A stretch of DNA of 64,000 nt from Chthonomonadia bacterium (GTDB lineage Bacteria > Armatimonadota > HRBIN16). The notes below the pieces were generated by a model, which made no database searches, was not told the DNA's origin, and saw only the letters and a program-made list of their open reading frames with translations. Positions 47,053-55,039 of this stretch are shown here, one piece after another; position 1 is the first letter of the stretch; the number at the start of each line of letters is the position of its first letter. The position numbers and the translations under genes were made by a program. The stretch covers positions 1 to 64,000 of the forward strand of contig JABUFA010000011.1 in NCBI GenBank assembly GCA_013314755.1, read 5' to 3'.

Positions 47053-47096
47053 GCTGTTCACCAGAGTCTTTACATCTCTCAGGAGGATTTCTAACA

Positions 47097-48095
47097 ATGG
47101 ACCTTAGTACGACATACATGGGACTGAAACTGCGCAACCCACTGGTTGCCTCGTCCTCCCCCCTTTCTCATAAGGTGGATTCGATTCGCCAGCTGGAGGA
47201 GGCTGGCATCGGCGCCGTGGTGATGTACTCGCTGTTCGAGGAGCAGATTAACCTCGAGAGCCAGCAGCTGGACTATTTCCTCACACACGGCACCGAGAGC
47301 TACGCCGAGGCGCTGAGCTATTTCCCCGACCTCGGCGAGTATAACGTTGGTCCTGATGAATACCTGAACCTCATCCGCAAAGCCAAGCAGGCGGTGGACG
47401 TGCCCATCATCGGCAGTCTCAACGGCGTATCCGCTGGCGGATGGGTGAAATATGCGCGAATGATCGAAGAGGCAGGCGCAGATGCGCTGGAGCTGAATGT
47501 GTACTATCTGCCTACCGACCCCGACCTGCCCGGCACCGAAGTGGAGCGGATGACGGTGGACGTGGTAAAGGCGGTACGCAGTGAGGTGAGCATCCCGCTT
47601 GCGGTGAAGATAGGACCCTTCTTCAGCAGTATCCCCAACATCGCGAAGCGGCTGGCGGAGGCGGGCGCCAATGCGCTGGTGCTGTTCAACCGCTTCTATC
47701 AGCCCGATATCGACCTCGAGAACCTGACGGTCACTCCGCACCTGGTGCTCAGCGATTCGGACGAGATGCGCTTGCCCCTGCGCTGGACGGCGATACTGTA
47801 TGGGCGCGTGCCGGTAGACCTCGCTATTACCACCGGCGTGCACACCTATCAGGACGTGCTAAAAGGCTTAATGGCTGGCGCGCGGGTGACCATGATGACA
47901 TCGGAGCTTCTGCAGAACGGGATAGGGCGTATCGGGCAGATTCTGCAGGAGATGCAGAGCTGGATGGAAGAGTACGAGTACTCCTCTGTGCAGCAGATGA
48001 TTGGCAGTGTGAGCCAGAAGAACGTGGCGGAACCGGCTGCTTTCGAACGCGCCAACTACATGAAGGTGCTTGATTCGTATCCCCGCCTGATATAG
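47097..48095 (+). CDS. Dihydroorotate dehydrogenase-like flavoprotein
   Basis: A 332-residue TIM-barrel flavoprotein similar to class 1 dihydroorotate dehydrogenases but of the group usually found next to nifJ. It begins [22 protein letters not shown], here cut to [16 protein letters not shown], with [30 protein letters not shown]-type substrate loop ([13 protein letters not shown] near 145) and FMN-binding [20 protein letters not shown] near 245. Because true pyrimidine enzymes have NxSxPN-like loops not seen here, the substrate is open; it may be an electron-transfer partner of the oxidoreductase. AGGAGG lies 10 bases before the start. Confidence 0.85.
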   Translation: MDLSTTYMGLKLRNPLVASSSPLSHKVDSIRQLEEAGIGAVVMYSLFEEQINLESQQLDYFLTHGTESYAEALSYFPDLGEYNVGPDEYLNLIRKAKQAVDVPIIGSLNGVSAGGWVKYARMIEEAGADALELNVYYLPTDPDLPGTEVERMTVDVVKAVRSEVSIPLAVKIGPFFSSIPNIAKRLAEAGANALVLFNRFYQPDIDLENLTVTPHLVLSDSDEMRLPLRWTAILYGRVPVDLAITTGVHTYQDVLKGLMAGARVTMMTSELLQNGIGRIGQILQEMQSWMEEYEYSSVQQMIGSVSQKNVAEPAAFERANYMKVLDSYPRLI

Positions 48096-48101
48096 CAAAA
48101 C

Positions 48102-48129
48102 AAAGGGGGCATCCCACGATGCCCCCTTT
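48102..48129. terminator. Bidirectional intrinsic terminator
   Basis: GGGGGCATC (48105-48113) and GATGCCCCC (48118-48126) form a perfect stem around CCAC, flanked by AAA on the left and TTTA on the right, so it can work for both the DHOD-like gene (+) and flgM (-). Confidence 0.85.
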
Positions 48130-48177
48130 ATCAGGCTCCTGATCCGAAAAACGGGTTGCCAACGTCCGGGAAAGCAG

Positions 48178-48489
48178 TTACCGCATGTTATCGGCAACGG
48201 TGCGCCGAACGATAAGGTCTGCAATCTCTGCCGAGGAGACGTTGTATTCACCTGCTTCGATTTTCTGGCGGAGCTCCTGCACGATTTCCTCGCGCACATC
48301 CGGGATTTCGTCCAGAATGAACTTAATCTGCCGAATTTCCTGGGCGCGAGGCGAGAGCTCGACCACCGCCGCAGGCGAAAGAGCCTCCTGACCCTCATCT
48401 GGCGCCGGGGCAGACACCACTGCCGCACCCACCCTGCCGATGCGGCTTAACTGCAGCACCCGGCTGTACTCCTCCACGGATATTTTCAT
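48178..48489 (-). CDS. flgM: Anti-sigma-28 factor FlgM
   Basis: A 103-residue protein matching FlgM, which binds the flagellar sigma factor (FliA/SigD) and is itself exported when the hook is complete. The N-terminus MKISVEEYSRVLQLSRIG and the middle VVELSPRAQEIRQIKFILDEIPDVREE lead to the sigma-binding C-terminal helices IEAGEYNVSSAEIADLIVRRTVADNM (in part, key words GEYNVSSAEIADLIVRR). An AAGGAGG site precedes the start by 9-10 bases. It is monocistronic, ends at the bidirectional terminator, and is preceded by a c-di-GMP riboswitch and a sigma-28-like promoter. Confidence 0.9.
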   Translation of the reverse strand: MKISVEEYSRVLQLSRIGRVGAAVVSAPAPDEGQEALSPAAVVELSPRAQEIRQIKFILDEIPDVREEIVQELRQKIEAGEYNVSSAEIADLIVRRTVADNMR

Positions 48490-48551
48490 GACAATCCTGC
48501 CTCCTTCGGCAACGCCTTGCAGAACCGCGTTGCGTCGTTCGGCAGAACTTC

Positions 48552-48648
48552 GGCAGCCGGGCTATCATATCCCGACCCTCGTCGGGACTTAGACCCCAAT
48601 GGCTTTGCGTCCCCACATTTCTGTGGGTTTGCCTTTATCGGATCCGCC
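48552..48648 (-). promoter_or_regulatory. Cyclic di-GMP-I (GEMM) riboswitch upstream of flgM
   Basis: The minus strand carries every conserved block of the GEMM-I aptamer in order: AAAGGCAAACC (about 48636-48626), the P1b hairpin CCCACA-GAAA-TGTGGG with a GNRA tetraloop (48627-48612), GACGCAAAGCC (48611-48601), GGGGTCTAAG (about 48597-48588), the second hairpin TCCCGAC...GTCGGGA (48587-48570), and ATGATAGCC...GGCTGCCG (48568-48551). P1 can form from GGCGG (48648-48644) and CTGCC (48556-48552). The aptamer ends about 60 bases before the flgM start. The G-G preceding CAAACC favours c-di-GMP over cGAMP. Confidence 0.93.
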
Positions 48649-48660
48649 TGTCAATACCCA

Positions 48661-48688
48661 TTATTGGCAAATCTGCAGAAGAACTTTA
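48661..48688 (-). promoter_or_regulatory. Sigma-28-type promoter for the riboswitch-flgM transcript
   Basis: Minus strand TAAAGTTC (48688-48681), 12 bases, GCCAATAA (48668-48661). The flagellar consensus is TAAAGTTT, 11 bases, GCCGATAA, so 14 of 16 positions match with one extra spacer base. Predicted transcription starts near 48654, about six bases before the first riboswitch stem, which fits well. A weaker sigma-70-like TATACT lies further upstream at 48733-48728. Confidence 0.75.
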
Positions 48689-48770
48689 GGGTTCTACCCG
48701 CGATTTTTCGCCTTTTTTTTCAAAATCAGTATAACACGAACGGTACAGGGAAGACAAGGTTGGTATCTTT

Positions 48771-48935
48771 TTATTCTGTCCTTGCGATTAGAAATCGCAG
48801 GCTACGCTTGACAAAACCTGCTGAAGCAGGTTACAGCCTCTGCAGGAGGCTTCGTCATGGGTAGCCCGCAACTTCCAGTTGCAGGGTTGCTCCCCCTCAA
48901 CATACTCGAACCAGTCAGCCTCCGTCAGGTGGGGG
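48771..48935. repeat. Composite palindromic repeat (third copy)
   Basis: Contains in order GCGATT-AG-AAATCGC (about 48784), CCTGC-TGAA-GCAGG (about 48817), GCCTCT-GCA-GGAGGC (about 48837) and GGGTAGCCCGCAACT-TCC-AGTTGCAGGG (about 48860), the same modules as 2640-3085 and 1-125. No gene. It lies between the flgM promoter and the end of the beta-helix gene. Confidence 0.75.
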
Positions 48936-48941
48936 CAATGC

Positions 48942-51488
48942 CTACTCCTTCCAGCCCTTTACACCTATCTTCTCCACAGGTATCGGCTGGAAGCCCAGCC
49001 GCCACGCAGGCGAGTTGGGGCGCAGGCGGTAATCATCCCTCTCTGGCGCAACAAACAGGGGGTCTGCTACCAGGGAGTGCGCGTCAAAGCCTGCTCGGCG
49101 CCAGTCCTCCAGCGTGCCCAGCGGCGTGCGCCCCTTGCCGGCATCGCCGCCCTTCAGCCAGTACAGGTTATAGTCCCACTCGGCGAAGCGGTCGGTGCGC
49201 CGGTCCCAGGAGAAGATGAGTGCCGCCTGCGGGTTGGAATACGCCACGATGTTGCGCAGGAAGCGATTGCCCTGCATGAAATCGTCGCGAGGCTGAAGGC
49301 GTATCTGCTCCACGCTGGCGTCCACAAAGATGTTGTTCTCAAACAGGTTGTTGCGTCCGCCGTGCACGCAGATGCCGCCGTTCACCGTCCGCGCCACGAT
49401 GTTGCCGACAACGGTGGTGCCACTGCTGTAGTCGTCCAGATAGATGCCCCACGTGAAGTAAGGGGTGATAATCCTGCCGTCGGGCGTGCTGATCATGCCC
49501 ACCGAGTCCAGAATCAGGTTATAGCGGATGATGTTGCCGGTGTCCTTGTGGTCGCGTCCGAGCGTCTCAATCGCGCCGGTGTCGTTGGTCTCCAGGTTGG
49601 TGCGGCGCAGGTCGTTGTACTCCACGATGTTGCGATGGGAGCTGCGCGTTTCGTCGAGGCACTTCAGCGAGATGGCGTAGCGCGGCGTGTCCCAGATGGT
49701 GTTATGCGCGATGCGGTTGTCGCTGCCCGTAATCACGTACACCCCCGCCACATGCTTGTACACGTGCCCCAGGTTCCGCATCAGGTTGCCCGCGATGAGG
49801 TTATGGTGCGGCTGGCTGGCGTTATCGCCAATGAGTATCACGCCTCCCTGCGCCACGTCCTCCACACGGTTCTTCACAAACCGGATGCGCTGGCTGCGCT
49901 CCTCCAGCCGAAGGGCATACCCGCCCACCAGACGGAAAGTGCACTCCCGTACCACACAATCGCGCGCGCCAGCCATCCAGACCACGGCATCGGCGGGCAT
50001 GTAGTAGTTCGTGGTTAGTGTGTAGTCGGTGTCGGTGAAGGCGAAGCCTTCAAAGCGCAAATGCTCCACCCATCGGTTGCGCTCTGGTTCACCTTTCAGC
50101 ACGATAAGGCGGTCAAGCCGGGTGAGTACGGTGTTCGCAGGCGCTTTGTCCGTCTCGGAAAGGTAAAGCAGACTGCCCGTTTGCCTGTCCAGATACCACT
50201 CGTTGGGTGCGTCCAGTGCCTCACGCACGTTCTCGATGAAGTAGCGATTGCCCAGTCGGATGTCGTCGGTGTAACCATCAGGTGGCAGGAGGATACGGCG
50301 CGCCTCGTAGTCGATGCGCACAATCGGCGCAATGGCGTTCACCCAGCCCCACGCGGGAAAGATGTGCAGTTCGGCGCCGGTGGTATCCTGCCAGCGGGGA
50401 AGGTCGCCCTCCGAAAACGCCAGATACTCGCGCGAACCGGGCGGCTGAGGAGTGGCAACGGTCACCTCCCTACCAATCGCCTCGTCGCAGGCTTCTGCCT
50501 GAATCAGCACCAGATGCTTGCCTGCAGGGGGCTTCTGCAGGCGGAACGCGCCCCACCATTCCAAATCGCCGATTGCCTGCTCGGGGTTCCAGTTCGGGTC
50601 GTCGCACAACGCGAGTGCATCCATGTTCAGTCCGCCGCCCTGCGTGTTGCGCCAGCGCAGGGTGTGTTCGCCCGCGCTCAGGCGAATGGTTGCCACATGC
50701 GACCAGCGGAACGTGCCCCATCCGCCGGTGCTGCCAAGCCCCGAAAGCGGCACAGGGTCCTGCTCGTCCACCTGCACCACGCATCGTCCGCTCATGTCCC
50801 GCGCTTCGCCCTGATTGTCCGATCCATAGCGCATCCACAGCAGATACTCTCCGTCGGCGGGCACGCGAATTCGCCAAACTAAGGTATCGCCCACATTGTG
50901 GATATTACCCACGCCCTGACCGAACACCCCGCGCTCCCATCGCTCCCCGTGAAAGCCTGCAAACAGCCACCCACCTGTGCGAGGGTTCTGGGGGTCAAAG
51001 TTGGGATGTCGGGCGCGGATAGCCCAGCGTTCGCCGACACGCAGGAGGCGCGGCGTCCAGCTTGTCCCACGCGCTTCGGGAACCTCTGCACGCCACAGAT
51101 TCCCCTGCACCCTCCGCCAGCCGGTGACAGGAACGCCCCCGCTCAGGATAGCTCGCCCTGCCTTTTGCGCGCGATAAGTGATGGGGTTCTGCGCCGTGCC
51201 CGAATCGTCGGGGGTGAAGACCAGCGGCTCGTTCAGGTAGTACGTGCCCTCCGCGACAATGACCTCTATTGGTCGGTTCACTCCTTGTTGTTTTAGCCTG
51301 CGCACCTCCTGCTGGGCGCGAGTTAAGGTGGCAAAGGGACCGTCCTTTCGTTTGGCGTCGGGCACTGCGTATCTACCCGACCAGCGGTCATCTCCCGTTG
51401 GCGATACGTACAACCGCACCGGCGTCTGCTGGGCGAACGCAGACACGGCGAGCAGGATGAACAATGCACACATGAATGGTCTCCTCAT
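48942..51488 (-). CDS. Secreted right-handed beta-helix protein (polysaccharide-active?)
   Basis: An 848-residue secreted protein. After the signal peptide (1-20, CALFILLAVSAFAQ) it starts LYVSPTGDDRWSGR, typical of pectate-lyase-like right-handed beta-helix proteins. A carbohydrate-binding-like insert lies at about 190-310 (RVPADGEYLLWMRYGSDNQG, LSAGEHTLRWRNTQGG). The parallel beta-helix (about 470-780) is marked by many NxIxxN-type rungs such as HHNLIAGNLMRNLG and NNLFENNIFVDA. It may bind or cleave a polysaccharide; catalytic residues are not obvious. The start at 51488 keeps a charged signal peptide; an ATG at 51473 has AGGAG better placed and is an alternative. Confidence 0.8.
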   Translation of the reverse strand: MRRPFMCALFILLAVSAFAQQTPVRLYVSPTGDDRWSGRYAVPDAKRKDGPFATLTRAQQEVRRLKQQGVNRPIEVIVAEGTYYLNEPLVFTPDDSGTAQNPITYRAQKAGRAILSGGVPVTGWRRVQGNLWRAEVPEARGTSWTPRLLRVGERWAIRARHPNFDPQNPRTGGWLFAGFHGERWERGVFGQGVGNIHNVGDTLVWRIRVPADGEYLLWMRYGSDNQGEARDMSGRCVVQVDEQDPVPLSGLGSTGGWGTFRWSHVATIRLSAGEHTLRWRNTQGGGLNMDALALCDDPNWNPEQAIGDLEWWGAFRLQKPPAGKHLVLIQAEACDEAIGREVTVATPQPPGSREYLAFSEGDLPRWQDTTGAELHIFPAWGWVNAIAPIVRIDYEARRILLPPDGYTDDIRLGNRYFIENVREALDAPNEWYLDRQTGSLLYLSETDKAPANTVLTRLDRLIVLKGEPERNRWVEHLRFEGFAFTDTDYTLTTNYYMPADAVVWMAGARDCVVRECTFRLVGGYALRLEERSQRIRFVKNRVEDVAQGGVILIGDNASQPHHNLIAGNLMRNLGHVYKHVAGVYVITGSDNRIAHNTIWDTPRYAISLKCLDETRSSHRNIVEYNDLRRTNLETNDTGAIETLGRDHKDTGNIIRYNLILDSVGMISTPDGRIITPYFTWGIYLDDYSSGTTVVGNIVARTVNGGICVHGGRNNLFENNIFVDASVEQIRLQPRDDFMQGNRFLRNIVAYSNPQAALIFSWDRRTDRFAEWDYNLYWLKGGDAGKGRTPLGTLEDWRRAGFDAHSLVADPLFVAPERDDYRLRPNSPAWRLGFQPIPVEKIGVKGWKE

Positions 51489-51633
51489 GCCAATCTGATA
51501 TGACACATCCTCTATTCTTTCCTGCCACGCCTGACCCGCCCATCGTTCCGTTGATTCCATCCACCGGAAAAAGGTAACATTACACCAATCGGTTGTCATT
51601 GCAAGGATGCTGGTAGAGGGAGGGAACTTCGCG

Positions 51634-52170
51634 ATGAGGTTAATGGTGGTTGTCATCGTCTTGGTGGTGGCGGGCACGGTCGCCATTGTCAAACTGGCGA
51701 CCTACGACCCGATGGCAGACGATTTGCTGGTGGACATCAGCGCCCTGCACACATGGAAGCCAACCACCGAGCAGATAAGAGCCGAAATCAGCCAGGCACG
51801 TTCGTTACAGGAGCAGAGGCAGATGTACGGTCGCCTGTTCCGCAGCCGCTACCGCAGTAAAGAGATACCCGTCAACCTGCGTGCGGACAATCAGGGGGTG
51901 TTCTATTTAGAGTGCGCGGCAACTATTCCCACCTGGGACAAAGCACTGATTGCCCGGCAGGCATGGTGCGAAATCCGCGACCTGTTCGGCGGAAGCCCCG
52001 AGGTACTGATTTATGAATCTTACATCGGCACGCCCTCGCGCTGGGTAGGAGTGGCAAGGGCGCACTCCGAGAAGCCAGACTCACCCGAAGTGGTGTTCGA
52101 CACCGGCTGGCATCTCAAGCGCAAACCGCGCGACACGGACTTCCTGAGCAGACTGCCGCAGGGCGGTTAG
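51634..52170 (+). CDS. Hypothetical membrane-anchored protein
   Basis: A 178-residue protein I do not recognise. A single N-terminal membrane helix (about 1-20, LMVVVIVLVVAGTVAIVKL) precedes a soluble part with a basic helix (QEQRQMYGRLFRSRYRSKEIPVNLR) and mixed alpha/beta sequence (PEVLIYESYIGTPSRWVGVARAH). GGGAGG is upstream of the start at 51634. It is transcribed divergently from the beta-helix gene and its stop overlaps that of glyS by 4 bases, tail to tail. Function unknown. Confidence 0.6.
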   Translation: MRLMVVVIVLVVAGTVAIVKLATYDPMADDLLVDISALHTWKPTTEQIRAEISQARSLQEQRQMYGRLFRSRYRSKEIPVNLRADNQGVFYLECAATIPTWDKALIARQAWCEIRDLFGGSPEVLIYESYIGTPSRWVGVARAHSEKPDSPEVVFDTGWHLKRKPRDTDFLSRLPQGG

Positions 52171-54275
52171 ACCACCAGCTTGCTGAAATCGCCCACGTAT
52201 CGGTACAGCGCGTCCACCCCTGCCAGCAGGAGCAGTCGGTTGCGCCGCAGAGCCTCCTCCGGTGCCATCACCAGCACGGCGTCAAAGAAGCGGTTGACCG
52301 GCTCGGTGAACGCCTCCAGCAGAGAAAACACTTCGTCCGCCTGCGAACGGGCGGCGGATTCGACAACCCGCGCCTCGTGCTGGGAAGCAACCTCGTAGAG
52401 AGCACGCTCCTCATCATGCTGGAAGAGGGAGGTATCTACCTGCTGAAGCCAGCCAGCGGGTGACTGCCACGTCGCCGTCGGTACCAGCTTCGCTGCCTCG
52501 CCCGCCTTGAGAATATTGCGCACCCGCGTCGCAGCCAGAGCCACAGGCGTCAGCCTCTCCACAGGCAGTGCGTTCAACATCTGTGCATTGCTTCGTGCCA
52601 CAAGAGGCTCCACCCGCTCTTCCGCCAGCACCACCTGAACCACATCATAGCGGATGCCCTCGTCCTCTAACAGAGCCTCGATACGCTGGGCGAACATCTG
52701 CGACAGCAGGCGCATCCCTTGCTCGGTTACCTCCACCCCCTGTTGCGCGTACGCGCGCGCCGCCGACTCCACAAACGCCCACAGGCGCGGCAGGTTCGCA
52801 TCGGTCGCCAGTATCTGCACCACCCCCTGCGCTGACCGGCGCAATCCAAACGGGTCCCCCGAACCAGTGGGCACAATCTGCAGAGCACCTACATACCCCA
52901 CCAGCGTATCCACGCGGTCGCACACCGCCAGCAGTCGTCCCAGCGCGCTTTCGGGCAGGGCGTCACCTGCAAAGCGGGGCATATAGTGCTCCGCGATTGC
53001 CTGCGCCACCTGCTCGTTCTCTCCGCTCAGCAGGGCGTACTCTCTGCCCATGATCCCCTGCAGAGCCGGCAGCTCCATTACCACCTCCGTGGCGAGGTCG
53101 GCTTTGCACAGAGTGGCAGCCCGCTGCGCCAGCGAAGCGTCCACGCCCGCCTGCGGTGCCATCTCACCTGCCATCGCCACCAGACGCTGGGCTTTGTCCG
53201 CCATCGAACCCAGCTTCTCCTGAAACACAATCCGCCGCAGCTCCGTCACGAAGGCATCCAGCTTTTGCTGACGGTCGCGCTCGTAGAAGAAGTGCGCATC
53301 GTTGAATCGTGCGGTTAGAACTCGCTCGTTGCCGTCGCGCACGATGTCTAAGGCGTAGTCGTTGCCGTTGCGCACAGCCACAAAGTACGGCATCAGCCTG
53401 CCCTGCGCGTCCGCCACCGCGAAGAATCGCTGATGCTTCTTCATGGCGGTGATCAGTATCGGCTCGGGCAGGTTCAGGAAGTTGGGGTCAAACCGCCCCA
53501 GCAGGGCGGTGGGATATTCCACCAGATGGGTTACCTCGTCCAGCAATGCCTCGTCCCACAGGATATGCCCGCCGACCTCCTGCGCCAGACGGTCTGCCTG
53601 TTGGCGGATGTTCTCCCGCCGCCGGCGATGGTCGTACTGCACATAGCGTTCGTCCAGCTGGCGGAAGAGGTCCGCCGGGGTGTGCACTTCGAACTCTTCG
53701 GGCGCAAGGAAGCGATGTCCCCGTGAACGGTTGCCGCTGTGGATGCCGTCCAGCTCAAAGGGCACAACCTCCCCATCGTACAGCGCAAGTATCCAGCGGA
53801 TGGGTCGGCAGAAGCGCAGGTTACCGCTCCCCCAGCGCATCATCTTGGGGAAGGTCAGCGAACGAATGGCTTCGGGGAAGATGCCGGAGGCGACCTCGGG
53901 TGTGGGCTTACCGCGTTCGAAGACCTTCGCCATCACGTATTCGCCCTGCGGCGTGCTGACCACTTCCAGCGAGCTGACATCCACGCCCTGCTTGCGGGCG
54001 AAGCCGATGGCGGCGGGAGTAGGATTGCCCTGCGCATCAAAGGCGACGTTTGCCGCCGGACCCCGCACCTCGCGCACCACGTCGGTCTGGCTGGGCGCTA
54101 CATCGTGAATGTACAGGATAAGCCGGCGGGGCGTACCGAAGGTTTCCACCTCGCCAAAAGCGATTCTTGCCTCCTGCAGTCGTTGGGTGACGGCGCTTTG
54201 CAGTTGCGCCAATGCGCTCTCCACCACGCCTGCCGGCAGCTCTTCCGTGCCGATTTCCAGCAGTAGTTCAGCCAC
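52167..54275 (-). CDS. glyS: Glycine--tRNA ligase beta subunit
   Basis: A 702-residue beta subunit of the bacterial alpha2beta2 glycyl-tRNA synthetase, which recognises tRNA-Gly and supports catalysis by the alpha subunit. The N-terminus ELLLEIGTEELPAGVVESAL is diagnostic, as are RWGSGNLRFCRPIRWI, EYPTALLGRFD, MKKHQRFFAV and the C-terminal HD-like and anticodon-binding helices. Length is normal. It is the third gene after glyQ and lepB, separated from lepB by a 245-base repeat region with strong hairpins, so its expression may be partly uncoupled. Confidence 0.96.
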   Translation of the reverse strand: MAELLLEIGTEELPAGVVESALAQLQSAVTQRLQEARIAFGEVETFGTPRRLILYIHDVAPSQTDVVREVRGPAANVAFDAQGNPTPAAIGFARKQGVDVSSLEVVSTPQGEYVMAKVFERGKPTPEVASGIFPEAIRSLTFPKMMRWGSGNLRFCRPIRWILALYDGEVVPFELDGIHSGNRSRGHRFLAPEEFEVHTPADLFRQLDERYVQYDHRRRRENIRQQADRLAQEVGGHILWDEALLDEVTHLVEYPTALLGRFDPNFLNLPEPILITAMKKHQRFFAVADAQGRLMPYFVAVRNGNDYALDIVRDGNERVLTARFNDAHFFYERDRQQKLDAFVTELRRIVFQEKLGSMADKAQRLVAMAGEMAPQAGVDASLAQRAATLCKADLATEVVMELPALQGIMGREYALLSGENEQVAQAIAEHYMPRFAGDALPESALGRLLAVCDRVDTLVGYVGALQIVPTGSGDPFGLRRSAQGVVQILATDANLPRLWAFVESAARAYAQQGVEVTEQGMRLLSQMFAQRIEALLEDEGIRYDVVQVVLAEERVEPLVARSNAQMLNALPVERLTPVALAATRVRNILKAGEAAKLVPTATWQSPAGWLQQVDTSLFQHDEERALYEVASQHEARVVESAARSQADEVFSLLEAFTEPVNRFFDAVLVMAPEEALRRNRLLLLAGVDALYRYVGDFSKLVV

Positions 54276-54309
54276 GCTTCGCTAACCTCCCCATCGTTTT
54301 GGTGAATGA

Positions 54310-54480
54310 GAACCTAACCCCCAGCCCCTTCCCTGCGAGGGAAGGGGAGAGCATCGCCTCTCCCCGCGTCGGGGAGAGGTTGGGAGAGGGGTTTAACATA
54401 ACCTAACCCCCGACCCTTTCCCTGCGAGGGAAGGGGAGCCAGCTTCCTCCCCGCTTGCAGGGAGGGGTTCCTCTCCGTCA
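54310..54480. repeat. Strong GC-rich hairpin repeats between lepB and glyS
   Basis: CCCCTTCCCT-GCG-AGGGAAGGGG (54325-54347) is a perfect 10-base-pair stem. A TCTCCCCG-CGT-CGGGGAGA hairpin follows near 54359, and a second near-copy CCCTTTCCCT-GCG-AGGGAAGGG begins near 54415. The units are bounded by CCTAACCCCC-like sequence also seen near 3725 and 12390. They sit within what would otherwise be a glyQ-lepB-glyS transcript. Confidence 0.7.
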
Positions 54481-54520
54481 ACGCATAGATTATACGGGAA
54501 GGGAAGGGGAATACGCAAGG

Positions 54521-55039
54521 TTAACGCACGAGCTCAAACTGGAAGGGCAGGCGATAGCGGCACCACACGCGCGCCCGCACGTTGCGGATGGGCAAAAAGC
54601 CCCAGTCGCGGCTGTCGTTGCTCACGTCGCGATTGTCGCCCATCACGAACAACATGCCTTCCGGCACACGCTTTTCGCGCATGAAGTAGTGCATGGGATA
54701 CCGGCGATAGGGTTCGGGCAGGAGCCGTCCGTTGATGAAAACCTCGCCGTCGCGGATACTGATGCGTTCCCCCGGCAGGGCAATTACCCGTTTCACCATC
54801 AGGTCATGCGTCTCGTCGGGCACGATAAACACTACCACATCGCCGCGACGGGGATTGCGCCAGTAGTAGCTGATTTTCTCGGTGAGCACACGCTGATCAT
54901 CGTGCAGGGTAGGCTCCATGCACCTGCCGTCCACCCGGAAGCCCTGTCCTGCGAAGTTTACCGTCAGCAGAAATACGAGGATACTGACCACCGCTACTCG
55001 CACGGCAGAATGAAGCCATGCGAGCAGGGTGGGTTTCAT
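54521..55039 (-). CDS. lepB: Signal peptidase I with cysteine at the catalytic serine
   Basis: A 172-residue type I signal peptidase that removes signal peptides outside the membrane. One N-terminal membrane helix (about 12-30) is followed by conserved boxes: [19 protein letters not shown] (box B), GDVVVFIVP (box C), [10 protein letters not shown] with the general-base lysine K83 (box D) and [19 protein letters not shown] (box E). In box B the normal nucleophile serine of SMxPTL is Cys40, encoded by TGC at 54922-54920. Everything else required is present, so the protein looks functional with a thiol nucleophile. It overlaps glyQ in an ATGA and precedes glyS. Confidence 0.92.
   Translation of the reverse strand: MKPTLLAWLHSAVRVAVVSILVFLLTVNFAGQGFRVDGRCMEPTLHDDQRVLTEKISYYWRNPRRGDVVVFIVPDETHDLMVKRVIALPGERISIRDGEVFINGRLLPEPYRRYPMHYFMREKRVPEGMLFVMGDNRDVSNDSRDWGFLPIRNVRARVWCRYRLPFQFELVR

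Noticed and set aside
48728-48757. Main sigma-70 promoter for flgM (TTGTCT...TATACT)
   Set aside because: The -35 is poor with 18-base spacing, whereas the sigma-28-like element positions the start directly before the aptamer; it might be a secondary promoter.
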